DNA of 64,000 nt, taken from positions 8,842,501-8,906,500 of the forward strand of contig NZ_CP048222.1 in NCBI RefSeq assembly GCF_010119975.1, read 5' to 3'. Below, in pieces: positions 25,084 to 36,300 of the stretch. Every line of letters begins with the position of its first letter. Within the stretch, counting starts at the first letter, position 1. The position numbers and the translations under genes are program-made. The notes under the pieces were generated by a model, which worked only from the letters and a program-made list of their open reading frames with translations, had not been told where the DNA came from and searched no databases. The DNA is from Rhodocytophaga rosea (lineage in GTDB: Bacteria; Bacteroidota; Bacteroidia; Cytophagales; 172606-1).

Positions 25084-25821
25084 ATGAAGACTGTAGTAAT
25101 CACAGGAGGCAACAAAGGCATTGGCTTAGAAACAATTAAACAACTTTCAAAAAAGGGTCTATTCGTTTATGTAGGTAGCCGGGATATTGAAAAAGGGAAT
25201 GCGATCGTAAAAGAATTAACCGGCAATGGTTTTAAAAACCTGAAAGCTATCGAAATTGACGTAACCAAGCTCGACACAATTCTATTTGCCAAGCACCTCA
25301 TTGAAAAGGAACAAGGCCATTTGGACATTTTGATAAACAATGCAGGGATTAGTGGAATTGTTCCTCAAAGTGCGCTCGAAACAAATATTGATCATTTCAA
25401 AGAAGTTTTTGAGGTCAATTTCTATGGTGTGGTAGGTGTTACACAGGCTTTTATTAACTTATTGAGAAAATCGCCCCAGCCAAGAATTGTAAATATAAGT
25501 ACCAGTGTAGGCTCGCTTTCGCTTCAAAGCAACCCAAGCTGGCCAGCGTATGAGTATGCTAAATATACTGTGTATGCTTCTTCAAAATCCGCGATGAATA
25601 TGTACACGGTTCAATTAGCTTACGAATTGCGTGATACGGCTTTCAAAGTAAATGCGGTTTGTCCAGGCTATACCAAAACTGATTTTACTAACTATAAGGG
25701 AGGTGAAGTTAAAGCAGCGGGAAAATGTATTATAAAATATGCCTTAATTGACCAGAATGGACCAACGGGAAAATTTTTCAGCGAAGAGAGCAATCCGCAC
25801 ACAGGCGAAATTCCCTGGTAA
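25084..25821 (+). CDS. SDR family oxidoreductase, carbonyl-reductase-like
   Basis: 245 residues: cofactor loop T7-G-G-N-K-G-I-G14, DILINNAGI, catalytic Ser in NISTSVG and Y-A-S-S-K. The long insert before the Tyr (SLSLQSNPSWPAYEYAKYTV) and PGYTKTDFTNYKGG resemble plant-type carbonyl reductase/menthone-reductase-like SDRs that use NADPH on aldehydes and ketones. The frame is intact. It shares an operator palindrome with the dead regulator upstream, so it was probably its target or a co-target. Confidence 0.87.
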   Translation: MKTVVITGGNKGIGLETIKQLSKKGLFVYVGSRDIEKGNAIVKELTGNGFKNLKAIEIDVTKLDTILFAKHLIEKEQGHLDILINNAGISGIVPQSALETNIDHFKEVFEVNFYGVVGVTQAFINLLRKSPQPRIVNISTSVGSLSLQSNPSWPAYEYAKYTVYASSKSAMNMYTVQLAYELRDTAFKVNAVCPGYTKTDFTNYKGGEVKAAGKCIIKYALIDQNGPTGKFFSEESNPHTGEIPW

Positions 25822-25951
25822 CAATCACCTAAAAGCATTAAACAACAAACTGTTAACAGGCACTTCGCGATAGTAGGGGTGACGTGCTAAATTGAGCTAT
25901 GAGCTTTTAATTTTCCATTATCCCAAAGCTCCAGCCAAAATCTATCAGCAT

Positions 25952-25990
25952 ATCAGCTTTTGTTTATATATTTTATACACAAAAGCTGAT
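25952..25990. terminator. 12-bp hairpin downstream of SDR gene
   Basis: ATCAGCTTTTGT (25952-25963) pairs perfectly with ACAAAAGCTGAT (25979-25990) around a 15-base AT loop, between convergent genes. Confidence 0.5.
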
Positions 25991-26057
25991 AAAGTTTACT
26001 AAATATCTCAGAAAGGTGGAGGCTGGAAAGAAAGCGGATTTAGCCTTTAGATTCTGG

Positions 26058-26102
26058 AGTTTCAGCAAAAGGCAGTTTTATTAACTGCCTTTTGCTGAAA
26101 CT
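26058..26102. terminator. Perfect 20-bp bidirectional terminator hairpin
   Basis: AGTTTCAGCAAAAGGCAGTT (26058-26077) pairs perfectly with 26083-26102 around the loop TTATT. It lies 76 bases past the stop of the minus-strand cysteine-synthase-like gene and faces the convergent SDR gene, so it likely terminates both. Confidence 0.7.
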
Positions 26103-26177
26103 GAAATGCCGAGGCAATAGAACAAATAACATACTTAACCAGTATCGTCAACCTATTTTAAGAGAAGACTGTAGGTA

Positions 26178-27107
26178 TTAGAAAAGGGAGTTGATTACCT
26201 CGCCATACTTATCAGCACTGTCAGCAAACACAGTCACTATTATCCCTTCATCTATTTGCTCTGCTACTTGAACTGCACCGGCTAAGGCAGCTGCTGAAGA
26301 GGGACTTAGTAGTAGCCCTTCCTTTACAGCTACTCGCTTGATCCACTCATAGGCTTCCTCCGTGCTCACAGCTAATGTCTGATGAGCTAGACTGGCATCA
26401 TAAATGGCAGGAGCTGTTGAACTCCCTAAATGTTTCCATCCCTCCAAAAGGTGTGTGGATACATCCGGCTGTAGAGCAATCAGGCGAATGGCAGGGTTTA
26501 ATTCTTGAAGTCTTCGGCCTGTCCCTACTAAAGTACCTGTTGTGCCTAAGCCGGCTACAAAATGTGTTACTCTGCCACGGGTTTGCCTATAAATTTCTTG
26601 AGCAGTGGTTTGATAGTGGGCTTTCCAGTTATTCTCATTTCCATATTGATTGATGTGAAAATAGCGATTAGGCTGTTTTTTGAATAGGGAAAGAGCCATT
26701 TGTTGAGCTTCATCTCCGGTGGTAGGTGCAGAGGTATAGATAATGTTGGTCTGTAAGGCTTTTAGAATAGTACTCCTTTCTTTGGAAGCTGTCTCAGACA
26801 TAAAAATGGTAACAGGGATACCCAACCGTGCCCCAATGGCTGCATACGCAATCCCGGTATTGCCACTGGTAGCATCCAGGATATGTCTGTAAGAAGTGAG
26901 TTCTCCACTAGCAACTGCCTGACTAATCATGTGAAAAGCAGGACGAGCTTTCACACTACTGCCTAACTGTAACCACTCAAGCTTAGCATAAATGCGCACA
27001 TTGGCTTTGTTGAAGGCATGTCTAATGAGAAAAAGAGGTGTTTTTCCAATGAGTTTTCCTGTGGCTTTCAGCAATCGATCTGCCTGATGTGGGCGTATAG
27101 TAAGCAT
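26178..27107 (-). CDS. PLP-dependent cysteine synthase family protein (CysM-like)
   Basis: 309 residues of fold-type II PLP enzymes. The Schiff-base lysine is K53 in GSSVKARPA, the substrate loop S81-G-N-T-G85, the phosphate-binding loop GLGTTGT and the pyridine-nitrogen Ser in LSPSSAAALA. SSVKARPA and the end FADSADKYGE resemble the CysM/O-phosphoserine sulfhydrylase branch rather than CysK. It would make cysteine from an activated serine. No regulatory domain. Single gene with its promoter upstream at about 27120-27180. Confidence 0.87.
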   Translation of the reverse strand: MLTIRPHQADRLLKATGKLIGKTPLFLIRHAFNKANVRIYAKLEWLQLGSSVKARPAFHMISQAVASGELTSYRHILDATSGNTGIAYAAIGARLGIPVTIFMSETASKERSTILKALQTNIIYTSAPTTGDEAQQMALSLFKKQPNRYFHINQYGNENNWKAHYQTTAQEIYRQTRGRVTHFVAGLGTTGTLVGTGRRLQELNPAIRLIALQPDVSTHLLEGWKHLGSSTAPAIYDASLAHQTLAVSTEEAYEWIKRVAVKEGLLLSPSSAAALAGAVQVAEQIDEGIIVTVFADSADKYGEVINSLF

Positions 27108-27222
27108 GGATTTTAAATTTTGTTAACTCTGCAGAGGTTGGCAAGCCAAGCAAACTGCGAATATATCCAAAATTTGTAGTGTAATCTATATGTGGTTAAG
27201 AAAGGATTGGTTAAAATAATTA

Positions 27223-27262
27223 CCCCTTTGGCTCTACTTCTAATGGATCTGATTTATTGGGA
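27223..27262 (+). repeat. 40-bp dispersed repeat, copy 1
   Basis: Starts CCCCTTTGGCTCTACTTCTA and ends TTATTGGGA; matches 62427-62466 at about 36 of 40 positions. Function unknown. It lies upstream of the cysteine-synthase-like gene and downstream of the giant gene. Confidence 0.6.
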
Positions 27263-27393
27263 AAAGATAATATGGAATAAATAGTAGCGTGATTAAGTTT
27301 GTCAAGAGTCAAAGAGATACAAATTATATCAATCTCTTTATATTCTGCCTCTCTTTTCAAATTGTTTATATTTCATACGGAGCAGGCATACTA

Positions 27394-30300
27394 TTATTTC
27401 TCATGAATGATGAGCAAACGTTTATAAATAGGAACCTTCCCCTTACCACTGATATGAATTAGATAACTACCTTCTGTATAAGAGCTTGTATTTAACACAA
27501 ATGCTTGTTGTCCCTTTGCTACTACTCCATGGCTTATTTTCTTGCCTATCAAATCATATACTACCCACTCCCGGTCTGCTGTTAGCGGCTGCCGGAATAC
27601 CACCTTTGACTGGTTGGAGGCAGGATTAGGATAGAGCATCACTCCGTCTTCTAAGGTTTCTACATCTTCTAAGGCGGTAATTACTTGTGGTAGGATGGCA
27701 GGTTGTTTGATAGCTGCCTGATAAATCTCTTTTGTTTGTGCATCTTGTATAAAGACTACTACAGCCAGCTGACTTGCATCTTTTACATGGACAGGCTGCC
27801 ATGAGTGAGTAATGGTTTCCGATGTACCTGGCATCCATGGGTGTGTAAATAGAGTACCTGCTGCATCAGGCAACATTTTTCTGAGTACATTTTCAAACGT
27901 GGGAGCACCCTCATAAATATCTCTTACTTGTTTTTCTATGACTGCTATGTGTACAAAAACAGGGTTCTCTACTTTCAGGCTGGCAGACACTTTTGCTGAG
28001 ATGTTCCACATATTCTCATCACTGGCAGGAAAATCTATCTCAATACCGAAAGGAGTTTCCAGTAATTTCCTCCGCTTCAACACTGGCACTCCCCAAGGTG
28101 AAAACTTTTTATCTTCCATATAGCCATCTACAACCGTCCTTGGTGTTTGAGATATTCCGTAGTACAAGGCTCTCGCACTTGGATCAGCTACATTACTTTC
28201 ATTGAGCGGATCTATGTCAGGAAAATTTGTATGATATTGAATATCAATAGCTTCCTCATTATTAATATCTGATAAGTTATTAATGAAAGTATTTTCATTT
28301 ATAGCTTCCTGATTGCCTGTATTAGTAAAGTGTTCTAATAATACAATCCTGTCCCGCTCTCCTATATAAACATTATCAAAAGCAAAACCGTCCAGCTGCA
28401 CATCTGCCGGATTATCCTGGTTGCTGCCAAAGGCAATGCGGAACCTAACACTGCTATGCCCTTTGAACTCATCCAACGCATACTTAGCACTTTGCCATAA
28501 GCTGTCTACCCCTGACCAGCCGATCTGTCCTATCACTTGTTCGCCGGGATTTCCTATAATAGCAGATTGATTGTACCATTCTAATCCTTCATTAATACCT
28601 CCTACATTCTGCCAGCTGCTGCCTCCATCGGTTGAAGCTTGTAAGACTGCCCCATCAAAGCCTTTTTGTGTATGGCTAAAGATATCCAGTGAGATCATTG
28701 GCCGCTTTAAGGTAGTAAAGTTAAAGCAAGGACTATATACATAAGAATGCTCATTGCTTTGATAGTTTCCGGTCAGGTCTGTCATCCAGACATGTTCCCC
28801 GGAAGCTGCCTGATGTATTACCGCTCCTGCGGGTTTACCCTGCTGCCAGCTAACGTTTGATCCATCTGCTACCCATCCTTGGGTAGAGCCTTCAAAGCCT
28901 GCTACATAAGGATAAGCAGAAACAGATGGTAGGATGTATATCTCTTTGGTGAAAGTAGCACTACAAGTAAAGTTACTTTGCACGGTCAGACTTACCAGAT
29001 ATTTTCCTGCTTGCTCATATTGATGTGATACCTGGTCAGATGAACGGGTATAGGTTTGTTGGCTGCCATCACCAAAGTCCCATGTCCAGGAGGAGATTTC
29101 ACCAAACTCTGCGTTTGTCTGATGGGTAAATAAAGTAGTTTCTCCTTCACAGATGCTTCGCCATGTGAAGTCAGGTACAGGAATATTACCTATGGTAATA
29201 ACCATGGATTTGCTATTTGTACAACCTGCAGCTGTAGTTACTTCTAAACTGACTGTATAATTACCGGCTGTAGTATACTGGTGCTGCGGGTGTTGCAATA
29301 AGGAAGTATTTGCCTCTTCAGCCAGAGCATCTCCAAAGTGCCATTTCCAGGAAGTGATGTTTTCGCCATTGCCAACAACAGAAAGATCTGTAAACTTAAC
29401 TATACTGCCTTCGCAGACATCACGTAAACTGAAGTTAGCTACAGGTACTGCATTAATTACCACTTGCTGGTCATCATAATTTATACATCCATTGCCATCA
29501 CTATAAGTATAGCGGATGGTATGCGTACCCACACCGGCTATGGAAGGATTAAAGGAACTTCCACTGATGCCTTTCCCTGTGAATACACCTCCGGCAGGAA
29601 AACCTGTTAAACTCACAGCGGCTGCATCTACACAATATTGCGCTGCCAGGCCAAAAAAGTTTACTACTGGAAGTTCATTAACCACTACCGTTTTCTCAGC
29701 AAAACTACTGCAACCATTCAAATTAGTGAAGGTATAGCGGATTACGTGACTACCTATGCCAGCAAGTGATGGCCTGAAAGTAGAACTACCCGCCACAATA
29801 CCTGGTCCTGAAAATGTACCGGTCACACCTCCTGCTCCATCATTATCTGCAGGAAAGCCTGTTAGCAGGATGTCTCCGGCATCAATACAATAAGCTTTCG
29901 CTATTATGAATGTTACAGAAGGTAAAGCATTTACTGTAATACTCTTTTCAATATAGTTGGTACCGCCTAGAGCATCTGTATAATTGTACCTGACAACGTT
30001 AGCACCTGTTTTTGCGATAGAAGGCCTGAAAATGTTAGTACCTGTCACTATCCCATCGCCGGTAAAATAGCCGCCCAAAGGGCTGCCTACTAATACTACG
30101 TCTTCTTCACTGGTACAATATGGTCCTCCTACTTCACCTATACCTACTGTGGGCAAAGGTTCTACTGTTACAGTCTGTATCTGTAGATTCTCACAGCCAT
30201 TAGTATCGCTATAACTATAGATAACCTGGTAGGTACCCTGACCAGCTTGAGCAGGTATAAACGTATTTCCACTGATGCCTTTCCCTGTGAATACACCTCC

Positions 30301-33300
30301 GGCAGGAAAACCTGTTAATTTTATCGGGGCAGCGCCGTACGAATATAAAGCCGTACCTCCTGCACCAATATTGTTGAAACCGCTGAAGCTAACAGAAGGC
30401 AACGCATGTACAATAACTGTTTTCTGCTGAAGATTTACACATCCATTGCCATCACTATAGATATAGCGGATGGTATGCGTACCCACACCGGCTATGGAAG
30501 GATTAAAGGAATTTCCACTGATGCCTTTCCCTGTGAATACACCTCCGGCAGGAAAACCTGTTAAACTCACAGCGGCTGCATCTACACAATATTGCGCTGC
30601 TAAGCCACTGAAGTCAACAATTGGCAACGCATATACAGTGATTATTACCTCATCAGTTACAGCTGAACAAGGGCCTGTTCCGTCTGCATCGTTGGTTGTT
30701 AAAATAAGCACAATAATTTTACCTGCTTCACTTGGATCAGGTGTATAACTAGCTTTCAGATCATTGACATTACTGAAAGTACCTTTACCTCCACTCCAGG
30801 TACCACTTGTAGCTGCTCCTCCAATTGATCCTGATAAACTAACAGAGGCGTTTACGCATACTGTCCGGTCTGTGCCTGCATTCACTGTGGATATAGGATT
30901 AACAATAATGGTAATACCTGAACTGGCTTTAGAACAGCCATTCGCTGAAGTTACAAGTGCGCTTATAATCTGGCCATTGGTAAGGACAGAAGTAGTGTAT
31001 TGATTGGACGGTCCTTTCTGTTTCGATACGCCATTTACAAAGAATTCATAGTTAGAGGCAATATCAGAGTTAGCTGTAAAGGTAACAGGCTCTCCAGCAC
31101 AAATGGTATTATCAGCAACACTGCTAGTAAGGGTAACGGTAGGTAAAGGATTGACAGTAGTGGTAATCCCTGAACTTGTCGTAGAACAGCCACTAGCTGT
31201 GGTTACTCTCACCGTTACCGTTTGGCCATTGGTAAGACTGCTGGTGGTATAACTGGGAGAAGCTCCATCCTGTACTAAGCTTGCTCCGATGTAAAACTTA
31301 TAGTTGGTAGCTGTAGCTGAACTAGCCGTAAAAGTAAGAGTTTCTCCTGTACAGATAGTGTTATCACTATCGCTGCTAGTAAGGGTAACGATAGGTAAAG
31401 GATTGACTGTAGTAGTTATGCCGCTGCTTGTTGCTGAACAGCCATCAGATGTATTGACTCTTACCATTACGGTCTGTCCGTCTAAAAGACTAGCAGTGGT
31501 GTATTGATCAGAGGCTCCACTTTGTACAATGATACCTGCCACAATAAACTCATAACTGGTAGCAGTAGCAGAAGTAGCTGTAAAAGTCAGGGTTTCTCCT
31601 ACGCAAATTTTATTATCACTATCGCTGCTAGTAAGGGTAACGGTAGGTAAAGGATTGACAGTAGTAGTAATCCCTGAACTTGTCGTAGAACAGCCACTAG
31701 CTGTGGTTACTCTCACCGTTACCGTTTGGCCATTGGTAAGACTGCTGGTGGTATAACTGGGAGAAGCTCCATCCTGTACTAAGCTTGCTCCGATGTAAAA
31801 CTTATAGTTGGTAGCTGTAGCTGAACTAGCCGTAAAAGTAAGAGTTTCTCCTGTACAGATCTTATTATCAGCATCACTACTAGCAAGACTAACGATAGGT
31901 AAAGGATTGACTGTAGTAGTGATGCCACTGCTTGTTGCAAAGCAACTACTGGAAGTAGTTACTCTTACTGTTACTGTTTGGCCGTCTGTAAGAGCAGAAG
32001 TAGTATACTTATTGGAGGCTCCACTTTGTACAATGATACCTGCCACAATAAACTCATAACTGGTAGCAGTAGCAGAAGTAGCTGTAAAAGTCAGGGTTTC
32101 TCCTACGCAAATTTTATTATCACTATCGCTGCTAGTAAGGGTAACGGTAGGTAAAGGATTGACAGTAGTAGTGATGCCACTGCTTGTAGTTGAACAACCA
32201 TTGGCTGTTGTTACTCTTACTGTTACTGTTTGGCCATTGGTAAGGGTAGAAGTAGTAAAAATATTAGTTGCACTCTTCTGTTTCGATGTGCCATCTACAA
32301 AAAATTCATAGTTAGAAGCGATATCAGCGTCGGCCGTAAAAGTGACAATATCACCGGCACATATTATGTTGTCAGCATCAATGCTAGTAAGGGTAACGGT
32401 AGGTAAAGGATTCACTGTAGTGGTAATGCCGCTGCTTGTAGTTGAACAGCCATTAGCAGTGGTTACTCGCACGGTAACGGTCTGTCCGTCTGTAAGAGCA
32501 GAAGTAGTATACTTATTGGAGACTCCACTTTGTACAATGATACCTGCCACAATAAACTCATAACTTGTAGCAGTAGCTGAAGTAGCAGTAAAGGTAACAG
32601 ACTCTCCGGCACAGATCTTATTATCAGCATCACTGCTAGCAAGACTAACAGCAGGCAATGGATTGACTGTAGTAGTGATGCCACTGCTTGTAGTTGAACA
32701 ACCATTGGCTGTTGTTACTCTTACTGTTACTGTTTGGCCATTGGTCAGACTGCTGGTGGTATAACTGGGAGAAGCTCCATCCTGTACTAAACTGGCTCCG
32801 ATGTAAAACTTATAGTTGGTAGCTGTCGAGGAACTAGCTGTAAAAGTAACAATATCTCCTGAACAGATAGTATTGTCGGCATCGCTGCTAGTAAGTGTAA
32901 CAGTAGGCAATGGATTGACTGTAGTGGTAATCCCTGAGCTTACCGCAAAACAACCATTGACTGTTGTTATTATTACAACAACCTTTTGGTTATTTGTCAG
33001 CGAATTTGTAGCAAAAATATTAGAAGTACTATTTTGTGCAGATATCCCATCCACAAAAAATTCATAGGTAGATGGTATACTAGCGTTGGCTGTAAAAGTA
33101 ACAATATCCCCTGAACAGATAGTATTGTCGGCATCGCTGCTAGTAAGTGTAACCGCAGGCAATGGATTGACTGTAGTGGTAATCCCTAAACTTGTTGTAG
33201 AACAATTATTAGCTGTACTCACTCGTACCGTTACCGTCTGCCCATCTGTAAGTGAAGCAGTGGTGTATTGATTAGAAGCACCACTTTGTACAATGATACC

Positions 33301-36300
33301 TGCCACAATAAACTCATAACCTGTAGCAGTGGAGGATGTGGCTGTAAAAGTCAGGGTTTCTCCGGCACAGATCTTATTATCACTATCGCTGCTAGTAAGG
33401 GTAACGGTAGGTAAAGGATTGACTGTGGTGGTAATCCCTGAACTTGTCGTAGAGCAGCCACTAGCCGTGGTCACTCGTACCATTACCGTCTGTCCATTGG
33501 TCAGACTGCTGGTGGTATAACTGGGAGAAGCTCCATCCTGTACTAAACTTGCTCCGATGTAAAACTTATAGTTGGTAGCTGTAGCTGAACTAGCCGTGAA
33601 GGTAATAATGTCACCGGCACAAATGGTATTATCTGCATCGCTGCTAGTCAAAGTGACGGTGGGTAATGCATTCACTGTGGTAGTGATGCCTGCACTCATT
33701 TCACTACAAGCACCCGGAGTAGTTACCCTCACGGTTACAGTTTGCCCGTTCAATAAGGCATTTGTAGTAAAAATATTAGTTGCACTGTTTTGTGCAGATA
33801 TACCATCCACAAAGAATTCATACGTTGTGGCAGTGGAAGAAGCAGCCGCAAAGGTAACTGTTTCGCCAGTACAAATCTGGTTATCCGCATCACTGCTAGT
33901 CAAAGTGATTGTTGGAATTGCATTTACGGTAGTAGCGATGGCATTACTTACAGTTCCACAACCATTTGATGTACTTGCTCTTACTGTTACTATCTGATTG
34001 TTTGTAAGTGTATTATTAATAAACGTATTTGAAGCGCTTACTTGTTGAGAAACGCCATCAACAAAGAACTCATAAACAGTAGCTATATCAGATGTGGCAG
34101 TAAAAATAAGTGATTCTCCGGCGCAAATGGTATTATCACTATCACTGCTGGCAAGGCTAACTGTAGGAACTGCATGCACTGTATGGGTAATAGTGCTGCT
34201 AGTTGCAAAACAACCATAGGCATTAATAGCTTTCAAGCTTACGGTTTGACCGTCAGTAAGTGTAGAAGTAGTAAAAATATTCGTCGCACTTTTTTGCCTG
34301 AGTATACCATCTACAAAGAATTCATAGTTAGTTGCTGTTGGCGAGGAAGCGATAAAAGTGACCGTTTCTCCGGCACAGATCTTATTGTCCGCATCACTAC
34401 TTGTGAGTGTAACTGTAACTGTTTCAACAATGGTAGTAATGGCATTACTGGTTGCAGCACATCCATTATCAGTAGTAGCTTTCACTGCTACAGTTTGCCC
34501 ATCGGTAAGTGTAGAAGTAGTGAAAGTGTTGGAAGCGCCATTCTGTACAGAGGTTGAACCTACAATAAATTCAAAATTCGTAGCTGTCGCGGCGTTAGCT
34601 GTAAAAGTAATTGTTTCTCCGGCGCATATTCTGTTGTCGCTATCGCTACTTATTAAGGACGCAACAAGCACTTTAACTTGTTGTGTTATACCAGAACTAA
34701 CAGCGAAACACCCATAGCTATTTGAAGCCTTTACTATTACTGTTTGCCCATTAGTAAGTGTAGAGGTAGTGAAGGTTTTTGAAGCACTGTTTTGCTTAGA
34801 AACGCCATTGACCAAAAACTCATAACTGGTAGCAGTAGCAGAAGTAGCTGTAAAGGTGACGGCATCCCCAGGACAAGTAATATTATCCGGATCATTGCTT
34901 GTGAGCGTTACAGCAACAGTATAAGCTGTTGTAGTAATACCCGCACTTGTGATTGAACAGCCATAAGGACTGGTTGCTTTTACTGTAACCGTTTTGCCAT
35001 CTTCTACAATACTTGTAGTAAATGTATTAGAGGAGCCATTCTGAACTGAAACAGCACCTACGAAAAATTCATAAGTCGCCGCTATATTAGAAGAAGCGGT
35101 AAAAGTAACTGTTTCACCAATACATATCTTATTGTCACTATCACTACTTGTCAGGTTAACCGTAATGGCATATACAGTGGTAGAGATTGAATTACTTGTT
35201 GCTGTACAACCATCAGAAGTAGCTGCTTTTACAGTAACGATCTGGCCATTTATCAGAGTATTGGTACTATAGCTGTTGCTGGCTCCATTCTGTTTCGATA
35301 CCCCATCTACAAAAAATTCATAAATGGTAGCAGTTGAGGAGGTAGCTGTAAAAGTAATTGTTTCCCCGGCACAAATGGCATTATCCGCATCGCTGCTGGT
35401 TAAAGTAATGAGCGGTAATGGATGTACAGTAACTGTAATACTATTGCTTAGCGCTGAGCATCCGCTAGCTGTCGTAGCTTTAACATAAACTACCTGGTTA
35501 TCAGTAAGTGTAGTTGTAGTAAAAATATTGGTGGCACTATTCTGAACAGAAACGCCATCTATAAAGAATTCATAGGAAGTAGCTGTGGGAGCATTGGCTG
35601 TATATGTAACAGACTCTCCGGCACAAATGGTATTATCTGTATCGCTGCTAATCAAATTGGCTGCTAATACTTTTACGGCTGTGGTTACAGCATTACTGGA
35701 TGCAATACAACCATAACTATTTGTAGCCTTTACCATTACCATTTGCCCATCGATGAGGGAAGTGGTAGTAAAAGTGTTAGAAGCACTATTTTGAACCGAT
35801 GCTCCATCCACAAAAAATTCATAGTTTGCTCCTGAACCTGCTAAACTACTAGTGAAAGTAATCGCATCTCCCGGACAAATCGTATTATCGGCATCACTAC
35901 TCGTAAGGTTGATTGCCACTGCATACACAGTAGTAGTAACCGCATTACTGGTAGCAGTACAAATATTTGCAACAGTAGCTTTTACAGTTACGGTTTGTCC
36001 ATCAGCAAGAGAAGAGGTTGTATAAGTATTAGAAGGTCCGTTTTGTACAGAAGTGGCTCCTACAAAAAAATCATAACTGGATGCTGTGGCAGAAGTAGCT
36101 GTAAAGGTAACAGCTTCTCCAGCGCATATTTGGTCATCCGCATCACTACTGGTTAAACTAACTGTTACAAAGTATACTGCAGTAGTAATACTGTTGCTTG
36201 CAGCTGTGCATCCATTGAAATTAGTAGCTTTTACAGTTACCGTTTGCCCGTCGGCAAGTGCAGCAGTAGTATATTGATTAGTAGCTCCGTTTTGCACAGA

